Of a stretch of 34,172 nt of DNA, positions 34,117 through 34,172 are shown piece by piece (position 1 is the first letter of the stretch; the number at the start of each line of letters is the position of its first letter). The position numbers and the translations under genes were made by a program. The stretch is from an uncultured Microbacteriaceae bacterium (GTDB taxonomy: Bacteria > Actinomycetota > Actinomycetes > Actinomycetales > Microbacteriaceae): positions 1 through 34,172 of the forward strand of contig CAIOGW010000046.1 in assembly GCA_903857985.1 (NCBI GenBank), given 5' to 3'. Below the pieces are notes generated by a model. The model was not told the origin of the DNA and did no database searches. It was given only the letters and a program-made list of their open reading frames with translations.

Positions 34117-34172
34117 GTGGCACAGTCGGATTCGGATGCGATGATCGGTCGTCTTATCGACGGACGCTATCA
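34117..34172 (+). CDS. Ser/Thr protein kinase, PknL-like (5' end only)
   Basis: The window ends after about 18 codons of an open frame starting at GTG 34117: MAQSDSDAMIGRLIDGRY. The stretch IGRLIDGRY is the usual lead-in to the kinase glycine loop in actinobacterial Ser/Thr kinases. Its location beside an Rv2175c-like gene and a polyprenyl synthase matches the M. tuberculosis idsA2-Rv2174-Rv2175c-pknL region. The catalytic domain is outside the window, so the identity rests on a short peptide and synteny. No clear ribosome site is seen; a short leader is possible. Confidence 0.7.
   Translation, partial: MAQSDSDAMIGRLIDGRY

Noticed and set aside
1-34172. CRISPR arrays, tRNA/rRNA genes, transposases or attachment sites
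   Set aside because: No regularly spaced repeats, cloverleaf-like sequences or recombinase ORFs were recognised; the region is a conserved core locus.

Overview
The window is a chromosomal segment from a high-GC Gram-positive bacterium. Gene content and order point to an actinobacterium, most likely Microbacteriaceae-like. It has a division and cell-wall (dcw) cluster with sepF and a Wag31-type divIVA but no ftsA, an actinobacterial subunit IV of cytochrome oxidase, DUF3040 and DUF3043 proteins, and an idsA / Rv2175c-like / PknL-like neighbourhood also known from Mycobacterium. Genus assignment is inference; no rRNA is present. I see no mobile element, CRISPR array, tRNA or broken gene.

Region 1 (1-4825, minus strand): cytochrome c oxidase genes ctaC-ctaD-ctaF (ctaF cut by the window edge), preceded by an M20 metallopeptidase and an ErpA/IscA-type Fe-S carrier. 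Region 2 (4873-5430, plus): one divergent DUF3043 membrane protein. Region 3 (5427-13369, minus): pyrD, nrdR, hisD, dnaE, an RluD-type pseudouridine synthase and lspA, mostly tightly packed and downstream of the division genes. Region 4 (13371-31116, minus): the dcw cluster, in transcription order mraZ-rsmH-ftsL-ftsI-murE-murF-mraY-murD-ftsW-murG-murC-ftsQ-ftsZ-yggS-sepF-yggT-divIVA. Many junctions are ATGA or GTGA stop/start overlaps, so translational coupling is likely. Region 5 (31117-34172): the mraZ control region with three GTGG boxes at exact 10-bp spacing, a DUF3040 gene with an intrinsic terminator, a plus-strand polyprenyl diphosphate synthase, a minus-strand Rv2175c-like DNA-binding protein, a plus-strand secreted double-LysM protein, and the first codons of a probable Ser/Thr kinase.

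The genes combine into one growth and division program. MraZ and RsmH lead the operon. MurE/F/D/C, MraY and MurG make lipid II. FtsW and FtsI polymerise and crosslink septal peptidoglycan. FtsQ, FtsL, FtsZ and SepF build the divisome, and DivIVA directs polar growth. The polyprenyl synthase, LysM protein and PknL-like kinase next door plausibly connect lipid supply and wall sensing to this program.

I did not find a convincing new biological system. The observations most worth checking are the MraZ operator overlapping its promoter, the non-canonical amino-acid-selecting motif in MurE, the KTS (not KTG) motif in FtsI, a 32-bp tandem repeat ahead of the LysM gene, dyads ahead of ftsZ, and a hydrophobic in-frame extension after the sepF stop.
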